The notes below the pieces were generated by a model that did not search any database, was not told the DNA's origin, and saw only the letters and a program-made list of their open reading frames with translations. DNA of 58,514 bases from positions 1 through 58,514 of the forward strand of contig CACZIO010000011.1 of the NCBI GenBank assembly GCA_902781215.1, given 5' to 3'. Shown one piece after another: positions 1 through 7,787 of this stretch (position 1 is its first letter; each line of letters begins with the position of its first letter). The translations under genes and the position numbers were made by a program. The stretch is from an uncultured Lachnospiraceae bacterium (GTDB taxonomy: Bacteria; Bacillota; Clostridia; Lachnospirales; Lachnospiraceae).

Positions 1-906
1 GTGGACCATGACAGAGGAACCAAGGCCGGCTTCATTGGAGAAGACGCCGCGCTTCATGCCCATCTTCATGGCCAGGGCGATGCCGGAACCGACAATGCCC
101 CCCGCGACGGACTTCATGGCAAATGCGCCCTTAAAAATGGAAACAAATACAGCGGGCACCATGGTAATGTGCAAGATGATGATGAGGAGGGTTCCGAGGA
201 GATAGAGGATGACCATGAAAGGCACCAGCTTCTCTGTAAAAGCCGCAACCCTCTGGAGGCCGCCGACGATGACCAGGGCGACCGCAAAGAAAAGAAAGAC
301 ACCGACTGCCAGGTTGGGGATGCCGAAAGCATGGTTCACATTCTTGACCATACTGTTGACCTGGCTCATATTGCCGATGCCGAAGGAAGCCAGCAGGCAG
401 AAGCAGGAGAACAGAACGGCCAGGAAAGCGCCGATGGCCTTACAGTTTTTCCTGCCGCCGAGGCCGTCGCGGAGATAGTACATGGCACCGCCGACCCATT
501 CTCCCTCGGCATTCTTCCTGCGGTAAAGGATACCCAGGACATTCTCCGAAAAATTGGTCATCATACCGAAAAAAGCGATCAGCCACATCCAGAAAACCGC
601 GCCAGGTCCGCCGGTGGCAATAGCGCCTGCCACACCGACAATATTTCCGGTGCCGACCGTGGCGGCCAGCGCCGTGCACAGGGACTGGAACTGTGAGATC
701 GAAGCGTCTTTGGTGTGGGCTGTAATACGCTTCTCGCCGAAGATCTGGCCGATGGTATGGCTGATCCAGTAGCGGAAATGAGAAATCTGGTAGAACCTGG
801 TCAGACAGGTCATCAAAACGCCCGTAAAGCCCAGCAGGATCAGGGCCGGCCAGCCCCATACAAGCCCGTTGACAGTGTCATTGATGTTGGTGATCGTCTG
901 CAGCAT
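1..906 (-). CDS. Alanine/glycine:cation symporter (AGCS family), C-terminus cut by window edge
   Basis: This is a multi-pass inner-membrane transporter that imports alanine or glycine with Na+ or H+. The visible 302 residues contain the AGCS signature ATVGTGNIVGVAGAI near residue 85, a WMWLIAFFGM helix, and the late motif FSNEAGLGSS just before the window edge. About one third of a usual 450-480 residue protein is missing beyond base 1. I chose the ATG at 904-906 because GGAGAGGG lies six bases upstream; an ATG at 910-912 would overlap that ribosome binding site. A consensus promoter and a palindrome lie upstream. The opposite-strand frame over the same bases is a shadow. The family is certain; the exact substrate is not. 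Confidence 0.93.
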   Translation of the reverse strand, partial: MLQTITNINDTVNGLVWGWPALILLGFTGVLMTCLTRFYQISHFRYWISHTIGQIFGEKRITAHTKDASISQFQSLCTALAATVGTGNIVGVAGAIATGGPGAVFWMWLIAFFGMMTNFSENVLGILYRRKNAEGEWVGGAMYYLRDGLGGRKNCKAIGAFLAVLFSCFCLLASFGIGNMSQVNSMVKNVNHAFGIPNLAVGVFLFFAVALVIVGGLQRVAAFTEKLVPFMVILYLLGTLLIIILHITMVPAVFVSIFKGAFAMKSVAGGIVGSGIALAMKMGMKRGVFSNEAGLGSSVMVH

Positions 907-948
907 AAGCATCCCTCTCCGAATGAAACAAAAAATAAGAGGTACCTG

Positions 949-974
949 TGTATTTTTGTATGCAAAAATACACA
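949..974 (-). promoter_or_regulatory. Perfect palindrome at the expected transcription start of the symporter gene
   Basis: Two 11-base arms (GTGTATTTTTG and its complement) flank a 4-base centre. The element starts about five bases after the -10 hexamer, so it could be an operator over +1 or a hairpin at the 5' end of the mRNA. No poly-U follows, which argues against a terminator. Confidence 0.5.
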
Positions 975-978
975 AATT

Positions 979-1007
979 ATTCTAAATCATAAATATATGG
1001 ATGTCAA
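979..1007 (-). promoter_or_regulatory. Sigma-A promoter of the AGCS symporter gene
   Basis: On the minus strand TTGACA (1002-1007) is followed by a 17-base spacer and TAGAAT (979-984). This is close to the sigma-A consensus and points at the symporter start about 75 bases downstream. Confidence 0.75.
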
Positions 1008-1052
1008 ATGCCAATAACAGGATGAAAGATTGTGACCCATCACTGAGACGAG

Positions 1053-1397
1053 TCACATGGTCCGCAGCAGGTCGGTTGTCAGGCGCTCCCACTGATATTT
1101 TTTCAGATCCACCTTCCCGCCCGGACAGGGTATACCTTCCGCTTCCAGCAGCTCGATCTGGCGGTTGCCGCCGCCAAATGCAAAGGCCTCCGAGACCTCC
1201 CCGAAGCGGTTGACAACACGAAAGCAGGGAATCCCGTCCGGGTCCGGATTGACATGCAGGGCATAGCCCACGACCCTCGACCACCGGCGGTTTCCTGCCA
1301 GCGCGGCGATCTGGCCGTAGGTCGCGACCCTGCCAGCGGGAATCTGCCGCACGATCTCATAGATTTTTTCAAAGGAGTTTTCTTTTTTCTTAATCAT
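1053..1397 (-). CDS. MGMT-family (alkyltransferase-like) DNA-binding protein
   Basis: This 114-residue protein corresponds to the C-terminal DNA-binding domain of O6-alkylguanine-DNA alkyltransferase. The helix-turn-helix PAGRVATYGQIA is clear. The active-site region reads IPCFRVV where true alkyltransferases have PCHRV: the acceptor Cys is kept but the following His is Phe. Alkyltransferase-like (ATL) proteins instead replace the Cys, usually with Trp, so this one falls between the two classes. The start is the ATG at 1395-1397 (MIKKKENSFEKI), with AAAGGA upstream; a longer frame exists but adds an unconserved leader. It probably recognises alkylated guanine; catalysis is uncertain. Confidence 0.82.
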   Translation of the reverse strand: MIKKKENSFEKIYEIVRQIPAGRVATYGQIAALAGNRRWSRVVGYALHVNPDPDGIPCFRVVNRFGEVSEAFAFGGGNRQIELLEAEGIPCPGGKVDLKKYQWERLTTDLLRTM

Positions 1398-1513
1398 GAG
1401 GTCCTTTCCGCCCTCCGGCAGGTATGAAAAGCACTTTTGTCCGGACATTTCACCGCGCATGTGCTATGTGTTAACTTCATGTAAATTTAATGATTTTAAT
1501 TTGCCCGTTTCCA

Positions 1514-1542
1514 TTGCCTTATTCATTAAATAAGCTTATACT
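1514..1542 (+). promoter_or_regulatory. Probable promoter of the esterase gene
   Basis: TTGCCT (1514-1519), a 17-base spacer and TATACT (1537-1542) lie about 100 bases before the esterase ATG. A small hairpin (CAGACAG/CTGTCTG, about 1600-1618) lies in the leader. Confidence 0.5.
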
Positions 1543-1645
1543 TCTCCATATTGCAAAACGCCCCTGCATAATAAATAAGAAAAAAGAGATATGAATCAGG
1601 CAGACAGAAATGCTGTCTGAAAAAGCCCTGTAAGGAAACGACACT

Positions 1646-2416
1646 ATGATCATCAAACGAGATATTATGTTTACGCCGGCGAACACGACCCGTCATCTGC
1701 ATATTCATCTCCCTGAGAGCTACTCCACCGGTCATCAGCTGTATCCCGTCATGTATTTCTTTGACGGACACAACCTGTTTGATGACAGCGAAGCGACCTT
1801 TGGAAAAAGCTGGGGTCTGAAGGATTTTCTGAAACGCTGGTCAAAGGAAATGATCATTGTGGGAATCGAATGCGGCCATAAGGGGAACGAGCGTCTGAAA
1901 GAGTACTGTCCCTATACCTTCAGAGGAAAATTCTGGGGTGGTACGCTCAAGGGCATCGGCTTTGAAACGCTGCAGTGGGTCGTGTCGGAACTGAAACCTG
2001 TCATCGACCGGGACTATCGCACCTGGCCCCACCGCGAGGCGACCGGAATCGCCGGTTCCAGTATGGGCGGCCTGATGGCTCTGTGCGGAGCAGTCTGTTT
2101 CAACGACTGGTTCTCCAAAGCAGCCTGTGTCTCCAGTACGATTTCCCCCTGCATGGCACCTCTGCGGCGGGATATTCACAAGGCGGATATACAGGAGGAT
2201 ACCCGGATCTACCTGTCCTTCGGGACAGAGGAAGCCTTCCACCCGCACCCGACGGATCCGATGCAGAGCCGCACGGCTCTCCAGAACCTGAAGGTCCAGG
2301 AGGAACTGCGCGAGAAGGGCGTCATGACGTCGCTCTACTGTCAGGTCGGAGGGGGCCACAATGAAGCCAGCTGGGAGAAACAGGTCCCGCGCTTCATGGA
2401 TTTCCTGTGGATGTAA
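1646..2416 (+). CDS. Alpha/beta-hydrolase esterase (esterase D / enterochelin-esterase-like)
   Basis: This 256-residue cytoplasmic serine hydrolase belongs to the putative-esterase family. The nucleophile elbow GSSMGG lies near residue 139, preceded by VMYFFDGHNLF, the typical early strand and oxyanion region. The motif GGGHNEASW near the C-terminus supplies the likely catalytic His. No signal peptide is present. AAGGA stands upstream of the ATG. It is monocistronic and convergent with asnB, with a bidirectional terminator between them. The substrate cannot be told from sequence. Confidence 0.85.
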   Translation: MIIKRDIMFTPANTTRHLHIHLPESYSTGHQLYPVMYFFDGHNLFDDSEATFGKSWGLKDFLKRWSKEMIIVGIECGHKGNERLKEYCPYTFRGKFWGGTLKGIGFETLQWVVSELKPVIDRDYRTWPHREATGIAGSSMGGLMALCGAVCFNDWFSKAACVSSTISPCMAPLRRDIHKADIQEDTRIYLSFGTEEAFHPHPTDPMQSRTALQNLKVQEELREKGVMTSLYCQVGGGHNEASWEKQVPRFMDFLWM

Positions 2417-2460
2417 GGATTTTATGTAGAAGTATATGCTGATATAACTGTATTCTGATA

Positions 2461-2499
2461 CAGGCCATTGAAAGCCTCATTCCGGTTTTCAATGGCCTG
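2461..2499. terminator. Bidirectional hairpin terminator between esterase and asnB
   Basis: A 13-base perfect stem (CAGGCCATTGAAA and its complement) is followed on the plus strand by a T-rich stretch. It separates two convergent genes. Confidence 0.65.
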
Positions 2500-2566
2500 T
2501 TTATCTTTGCCCCGGTGAATCCCGGAAGCCCGGCCGGAGCTGTTTTCAGCCCGGCAGGTCCTGACT

Positions 2567-2664
2567 GCTTTCCGTGCAGCCCGGTCAGAGCTGTTTTCCG
2601 TGCAGCCCGGTCAGAGCTGTTTTCCGTGTAACCGGTCAGAGCTGTTTTTCCGTGTAACCGGTCA
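2567..2664 (-). repeat. Tandem repeat starting exactly at the asnB stop codon
   Basis: On the minus strand the asnB stop TGA (2662-2664) opens a unit of 25-26 bases, TGACCGGTTACACGG followed by AAAACAGCTC. Further copies begin at 2638, 2613 and 2587 (the last partial). Each unit starts with TGA. Copies 3 and 4 share a TTA to GCTG change. Confidence 0.85.
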
Positions 2665-4203
2665 GAACCCGTACTCGTCGTACCAGACAAGGAAGGTGTA
2701 GATGGTCCAGATCTTGCGCCAGAGGTCGGAGTTGCCGCCGACGTATTCGTCGTAGATCGCACGGATCTCCTCCAGGCGGAAGAATTTCGCAGCACTCTCT
2801 CCGAACAGGCGCCTGCGGACGTCGGCATTATAGCGTTCATCGGCGAGCCAGATCCGGATGGGTACGATGAATCCGAGCTTTTTGCGGAAGGCAATCTCCT
2901 CCGGGAGGACCTTTGCCGCCGCTGTGCGGAAGGCCACCTTGTTCTGTTCCTCGTTGACCTTGAAACGGGACGGCATTCTGGACGCGATGTCAAAGATCCG
3001 GCGGTCTGTGAGGGGCATGCGGATCTCAAGGCCTGCAGCCGTGCTCATCTTGTCCACGTTGAGATAAATGTCTCCCTCCAGCCAGATCTGAATGTCAACA
3101 TCCGACATCCTGGCGAGCGGGTCGAGGCCCTCGGTCTCCTCGTAGATCTCCCTGACCAGGTTGATCGGAAGATTCTCCGGATCATAGCGGAGCAGGATCC
3201 GTTCCTTCTCATCCTCCTTCATAATGTTGGTGTTGCCGACATAGAAGTTTTTGAGATTATCGCCGTAGCGCTCCGCATTGCGGTACATGTTGTAACCGCC
3301 GAAGAACTCGTCCGCGCCCTCGCCGGAGTAGCACAGCTTCGTGTGCTTTGCCGTCTCCCGGCAGGCGATGGCAAAGGCAATGGCCGAGGCATCGCCCAGC
3401 GGCTGTTCCATGTTCTTCATGACATAAGGGACAATGTCAAAATAGTCCTCAGGTGTAATGCGGCAGCGGCTGTTGCCGCGCCCCAGAATGTCAGCCGTCT
3501 GTTTTGCCAGGCCGGACTCGTCAAACCTGGCTTCATCATATCCGCAGGAATCCGTCATCTGCACATCGGATACCGCCAGCACATAGGAGGAATCCACGCC
3601 GCCGGACAGGAAGGAGTCAGCCTTCTCCTCCGGATCCTTGACCTCCGGCATAATGGTCTGCAGTGTCGTGTGGATCTCATCCGCCCATTCATCGAGGGTC
3701 CTGGACTCATCCGGCGCGAAGGTCGGCGTATAATACCTTGTGATACGGATCTCTCCGTCCGGCTTCCAGACCAGGTACCTGCCGGGCATCAGTTTTTTAA
3801 TGCCCTTGAAGAAGGTATCCTCGCCCGCAACATAGGTCAGGCTGAGGTAGATCTGGAGCATGTCCTCATTCAGCTCCTTCTGATAGCCGGGTTTATCCAG
3901 GATGTCCCGGATCATGGTCCCGTACAGGAGCTGTCCGTCCTCTGTCAGTGTATAGTAAAAGGGCTTTGTCCCGAAGGGGTCGCGGAGGCAGAAAAGCTCC
4001 TGCTCCTCCTCATCCCACAGGGCAAAGGCGAACATGCCATGCAGATGCATGCCCATCTCATGTCCCCATTTTTGATAAGCCTGCTGCAGCAGGAAGGGCT
4101 CCCGCTCTTCCCGGGACATGGTCTCCACGTTCGTCAGTCCCAGTTCCCCGCTGAGTGCTCTCCAGTTTCTGATGTGTCCTCTATAGGTTCTGATTTCTAC
4201 CAT
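2662..4203 (-). CDS. Asparagine synthase-related protein lacking the N-terminal glutaminase nucleophile
   Basis: This protein is predicted to make asparagine from aspartate and ATP. The synthetase domain is intact: the pyrophosphate loop LSGGVDSS lies at residues 199-206, followed by CYSGEGADEFFGGY and LEIRMPLTDRR. The N-terminus starts directly at YRGHIRNWRALSGELG, which aligns with the mid part of the usual glutamine amidotransferase domain (the NGEIYNYRELR region). The MCGI start with nucleophile Cys2 and about 70 residues are missing. The ATG at 4201-4203 has AAAGGA upstream, and the region before it encodes no MCGI in any frame, so a frameshift is unlikely. At 513 residues it may use free ammonia or a partner amidotransferase. 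Expression would end in the repeat downstream. Confidence 0.85.
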   Translation of the reverse strand: MVEIRTYRGHIRNWRALSGELGLTNVETMSREEREPFLLQQAYQKWGHEMGMHLHGMFAFALWDEEEQELFCLRDPFGTKPFYYTLTEDGQLLYGTMIRDILDKPGYQKELNEDMLQIYLSLTYVAGEDTFFKGIKKLMPGRYLVWKPDGEIRITRYYTPTFAPDESRTLDEWADEIHTTLQTIMPEVKDPEEKADSFLSGGVDSSYVLAVSDVQMTDSCGYDEARFDESGLAKQTADILGRGNSRCRITPEDYFDIVPYVMKNMEQPLGDASAIAFAIACRETAKHTKLCYSGEGADEFFGGYNMYRNAERYGDNLKNFYVGNTNIMKEDEKERILLRYDPENLPINLVREIYEETEGLDPLARMSDVDIQIWLEGDIYLNVDKMSTAAGLEIRMPLTDRRIFDIASRMPSRFKVNEEQNKVAFRTAAAKVLPEEIAFRKKLGFIVPIRIWLADERYNADVRRRLFGESAAKFFRLEEIRAIYDEYVGGNSDLWRKIWTIYTFLVWYDEYGF

Positions 4204-4341
4204 TCGTATGATTCCTTTTCCTCCGGGCGTCCGCAACCCGGTCCCGGCATCCGGGATGCCGTATCCTGCAATGTGATTCTGATCAGCTTTTCGGCCGGAC
4301 AACAGGCGGTCAGCAGTCAGCTCCGCTGAAAGGACCTGTCA

Positions 4342-4749
4342 TCATTTCATCGCTTCCACGATCTCATCCAGCTCCGCGTCAGAAGCCTTGCCGGGTTTCC
4401 AGAGAATGTGCTGGCCGTCATTCTGATACCTGGGGATGACATGCAGGTGGAAATGGGGCACGGTCTGACCCGCGGCCTCGCCATTGTTCTGCACGAGGTT
4501 TACGCCGTCTGTATGGAGCCGCTCCTTCATACGGACTGCAATCTGCTGTCCGATCTTCACAGCGCCGGCCGCCCAGTCCTCAGGGATCTCATAGATGCTG
4601 GCGAAGTGCTCTTTGGGAAGCACGAGGGCATGGCCCTTCGTCGCAGGCCCCAGATCCAGGATCACACGATATCTCTCGTCCTCATACAGTGTTCTCGAAG
4701 GGATCTCCCCGTTCGCGATCTTACAGAAAATGCAGTTTGTATCCTTCAT
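4342..4749 (-). CDS. HIT-family nucleotide hydrolase (HINT-like)
   Basis: This 135-residue protein has the N-terminal NCIFCKIANGEIPS motif typical of bacterial HINT proteins and the histidine triad PHFHLHVIPR near residue 105. Family members hydrolyse AMP-lysine or other adenosine phosphoramidates in the cytoplasm. Start ATG 4747-4749 has GGAG six bases upstream; an in-frame ATG 15 bases earlier is less well placed. About 140 bases separate it from asnB on the same strand, so co-transcription is possible. Confidence 0.92.
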   Translation of the reverse strand: MKDTNCIFCKIANGEIPSRTLYEDERYRVILDLGPATKGHALVLPKEHFASIYEIPEDWAAGAVKIGQQIAVRMKERLHTDGVNLVQNNGEAAGQTVPHFHLHVIPRYQNDGQHILWKPGKASDAELDEIVEAMK

Positions 4750-4999
4750 GGTCGTCTCCATTTCCGCCGCCTTTTTCCACGGCATAAACGCATTTGTCAT
4801 CTCCGCTTCCGCACATGTTCCGGCTGTTCATGTAAACCGTTTATTCTCCGCTTCCATCCGCGGAACACTTTGTCGTGTGAAAGCAGGTATTCCGCAATCA
4901 TCTTATCATCGGTCCGAAAATGCGTCAACGCCGACCGGGCGGGAATGGCCCCGGAATAAGCCCCGGTCATCCGTCGGCCGGAAGGATATGGACCGGGGC

Positions 5000-6709
5000 T
5001 CATCGAAAGACAAACTCCATTTTGCCCAGGCGAATGTGGTCCCCGGTCTGCAGGGACCTGCTCTCATTGGGCTGCAGACGTTCCCCGTTCAGCCATGTTC
5101 CGTTGGTGCTGTTGAGGTCCCGCACATACATCTTTCCATCCCGCTCAAGAGAGAAGCGGGCATGCATGCGGCTCACCGAGGCATCATGGAGGACATGGTC
5201 CACATATTCCTCCATTTTGCCCACGACACAGGGAAGCTCACCCAGGCTGATCTGCTCCCCCCGATAATTTCCCGTCCCGTAGAGACCTGCCCCGCCGGCA
5301 GGATCCTGTCCCAGCAGGCAGGTCTCCGCGGGAGGCGCAGGTCCGCAGATCCGAGAGCCGGCATACAGGTCCCGGTCCCTGGAGAAAGGTTCTCTACCAT
5401 AATCCGCAAAGGATGAGCCGCCTGATTGCAGCTGCCGGAAATCCCGGGCAGCGGCGTCTCCCAGCTGCGGATTCCAGCTGTACCGGTCTCCTTCCTGACT
5501 ATCCCCTCCATACAGGTCCTGATGTTCTCCTCCTTCTGGGCCGCCTTCCCTGCCCTGTCCGTCACGGCTTTCAGAGCGTTCTCTGTGCCTGCGGATCAGG
5601 AAAACGATCAGAAGCCCCGCGCCGGCTGCGGACATGACAGCTCCGATCGCATGGGACAGCAGAAGCCCCCGCTCCTCCATAGGCATCCAGAGATACAGAA
5701 AAAACACCACAAGGCCCGCTGCCATGAGTATACAGGCAAGAACCGGAAGCCATCCCGGTCTTTTTGCGGATGAAACCGACGCCGGTCCTGTTTTCTGTCC
5801 GGTTTCCGCCCGATCGCGCGCGGGCTCTCCCTCATAAGGCCACAGATCAGACCCATATGCGCCCGGCCCGTATGCACCCGGCCTGTCTTCCCCCTCCCGG
5901 GTCCTGCGCCCGGCAGGGGCGTGATCATAGTCAAAAGCTCCATATGTATTTCTCTGTCTGCGCTCCCGGCCCGGAGCGGAACAGGTATCGAATGGATCCG
6001 CTATGCCGGCAGGCTCAGAGGGGTATGGCGGATATGATGTCTGCGAGGCAGCTGTCATGAAACGGTATTTTCTGCTGTCTTCCCTTCGCCCGTCTGCCGT
6101 AAAGGGGCTGTCTTTCCTGTATGTGTGACGGTTCTGCTGTGACGCCCCGCCTGCCATGCCGAGTTCCTGCAGGGTATCCGGTCGCAGCCGGAAGCCCGGC
6201 TTTTCCGCCAGCATACAGAGCCTGTAGATCAGGGCTGCCGCCTGCTTGTCCTTTCCGTCCACACGGTCGGCGAGAAAGGAAAAAAGTTCACTCCAGTTCT
6301 GTCCCTGCTCCTCGCCCGGATAATAGGTAAAACTGTATGTCTGCTCACGGAAGTCCACATAGATACAGGCCGGGTCCGTCAGAAGATGGGCCCCGTCCAG
6401 CAGATATTCCGTCAGTGTCTCCTCCAGCCCGGCAAGACTGTCCAGAAGCTCCTGCAGGTCAGTGCTTCGGACAGGCTTGTGGTCATAGAGGTCGGTCAGA
6501 CTCTGCCGGGATGTAATGTCATAGTACAGGTAATCCTGATTGTCGATCGTCCTGCTCCCGCAGGGCAAAAGTCCGCGGATCTGATTGGCCGCAAGCATCT
6601 TGTACTGATAATTCTCCTTCAGCTCCGGCGGGCATTCCAGGACCATATAATTGTGCACAGCATCGCTGTAGTAGGAAATCTCCGGTTTCACTTTTCTATC
6701 CACCTCCAT
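5000..6709 (-). CDS. DUF6382-like and FHA domain protein, last gene of the Tad locus
   Basis: This 569-residue protein has three parts. Residues 1-190 form a globular domain resembling DUF6382, common in clostridial Tad loci. A Gly/Arg-rich linker and one or two transmembrane helices follow (around WLPVLACILMAAGLVVFFL and the next hydrophobic run). The C-terminal FHA domain has the core SVSRMHARF, DLNSTNGTWLNG and a final GDHIRLGKMEFVF strand. FHA domains bind phosphothreonine, so it may link pilus assembly to a Ser/Thr kinase; no kinase gene is in view. Start ATG 6707-6709 has AAGGGG upstream. It lies about 80 bases after the TadE gene. Family assignment of the first domain is from memory. 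Confidence 0.78.
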   Translation of the reverse strand: MEVDRKVKPEISYYSDAVHNYMVLECPPELKENYQYKMLAANQIRGLLPCGSRTIDNQDYLYYDITSRQSLTDLYDHKPVRSTDLQELLDSLAGLEETLTEYLLDGAHLLTDPACIYVDFREQTYSFTYYPGEEQGQNWSELFSFLADRVDGKDKQAAALIYRLCMLAEKPGFRLRPDTLQELGMAGGASQQNRHTYRKDSPFTADGRREDSRKYRFMTAASQTSYPPYPSEPAGIADPFDTCSAPGRERRQRNTYGAFDYDHAPAGRRTREGEDRPGAYGPGAYGSDLWPYEGEPARDRAETGQKTGPASVSSAKRPGWLPVLACILMAAGLVVFFLYLWMPMEERGLLLSHAIGAVMSAAGAGLLIVFLIRRHRERSESRDGQGREGGPEGGEHQDLYGGDSQEGDRYSWNPQLGDAAARDFRQLQSGGSSFADYGREPFSRDRDLYAGSRICGPAPPAETCLLGQDPAGGAGLYGTGNYRGEQISLGELPCVVGKMEEYVDHVLHDASVSRMHARFSLERDGKMYVRDLNSTNGTWLNGERLQPNESRSLQTGDHIRLGKMEFVFR

Positions 6710-6788
6710 TGTGTGCCCCTTACCGTCGATCAAAGGCAATCCTTGACAGACACTTGTGCTCCGTCATAAGCATCCGCCCTGTACAGTT

Positions 6789-7286
6789 TTATGGATCAGA
6801 GGCGCCCCCGATTCCGGCAGCGGCGGCGAGATGCAGGAGTCTGCGCACCCTGCGATAATCCTTCGGGGGATCAGTCTTTCTGGCTTTCTCCCCTGCCGCA
6901 AGGCTCCACTTTCTCTGACCCCGCAGAAAATCAGGCAGGAAAACCGGGGTCTCCATAGCTGCCGACGCATGGACGCGGATGGTCCCTCCACCGGAACATC
7001 CGGTCTCCAGCCCGTGCAGCATAAACAGCTTCTGTCCGAACTGTTCCCGGGCGGCTCCTTCCCCCGCCCTGTCGGCATCTCCCTTCTCGATACTCTGCCG
7101 GTAGCTGAGAACATAGCAGTCCTGTGCAAGAATGCACCTGTCATACAGGTAAAAGGACAGGTACATCAGCATCAGGATCACGCAAAGTACGACCGGGATG
7201 ACCAGGGAGGCCTCGACGGTGAAATACCCGTCCGCAGCCCGGGTCGGATCCTTCCTCTTGTTATGGCTCAGTATTTCAGCACACAT
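6789..7286 (-). CDS. TadE-like pilus assembly protein / minor pseudopilin
   Basis: This 165-residue protein has one N-terminal helix introduced by GYFTVEASLVIPVVLC, the typical TadE start with an acidic residue after the processing position. It is expected to sit in the membrane and be processed by one of the two prepilin peptidases in the operon. The start ATG at 7284-7286 is preceded by GGGAGGAG with six-base spacing; an ATG at 7290-7292 would abut that site. The C-terminal half is basic and poorly conserved. Confidence 0.8.
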   Translation of the reverse strand: MCAEILSHNKRKDPTRAADGYFTVEASLVIPVVLCVILMLMYLSFYLYDRCILAQDCYVLSYRQSIEKGDADRAGEGAAREQFGQKLFMLHGLETGCSGGGTIRVHASAAMETPVFLPDFLRGQRKWSLAAGEKARKTDPPKDYRRVRRLLHLAAAAGIGGASDP

Positions 7287-7320
7287 CTTCATCTCCTCCC
7301 ATGGCGCTGCAGCACATCTC

Positions 7321-7764
7321 TTACCATTGAACCCCTGATTGAAGCGCCGCTGTCAGCAGCACCCAGGCTGCCGCTGTAAATGACAGAAAGGGAAGCTTTG
7401 TCCTGCGGCTACCCCTGCGTGTGACGAGCAGGACAGCTCCAGCCGCCGCGGAGAGCACCAGGGCGGCGGTCAGCAGCAGGCAGGTCTTCCATGCCCCTTC
7501 CAGGGCTCCAACGACCAGATAGCAGATCCCGTCTCCGGATCCTGCGGCGCCGTCCGCCAGGCGGGCAAGTACCAGCAGGGCCGCGCCTGGCAGGAGTCCC
7601 CCCAGGCAGGGCAGGAGGGCCTGCGGCTGGCGAAACACCAATGCCGCATCCAGGCCCAGGGCCAGGACTCCCGCAATGGCCGGAGTCTGCAGGCATATTT
7701 TTCTGATGTGCAAGTCCTGGACTGCGCACACTGCCAGGAAGATGCCCGAAAGGATTACTCTCAT
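7321..7764 (-). CDS. Prepilin peptidase, A24 family (TadV/CpaA type), copy 2
   Basis: This 147-residue polytopic aspartic protease would remove the leader of Flp pilins at the inner face of the membrane. Both catalytic aspartates are visible: the first in AVQDLHIRKI near residue 15, the second in GSGDG near residue 76, the GxGD motif. Four or more hydrophobic helices follow. It lacks the N-terminal methylase domain, as is usual for TadV. Start ATG 7762-7764 has GGAGGG upstream. The operon carries a second A24 peptidase at its 5' end (15958-16419). Confidence 0.83.
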   Translation of the reverse strand: MRVILSGIFLAVCAVQDLHIRKICLQTPAIAGVLALGLDAALVFRQPQALLPCLGGLLPGAALLVLARLADGAAGSGDGICYLVVGALEGAWKTCLLLTAALVLSAAAGAVLLVTRRGSRRTKLPFLSFTAAAWVLLTAALQSGVQW

Positions 7765-7787
7765 ACCTGTCCCTCCTGATCTTTTCT

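Noticed and set aside
1-696. 231-codon plus-strand frame at the window start
   Set aside because: Antisense of the AGCS symporter, whose translation is unmistakable.
4800-4999. Gene between the HIT and FHA genes
   Set aside because: The only frames are short, without ribosome binding site or conserved features; it is the leader region of the HIT gene.
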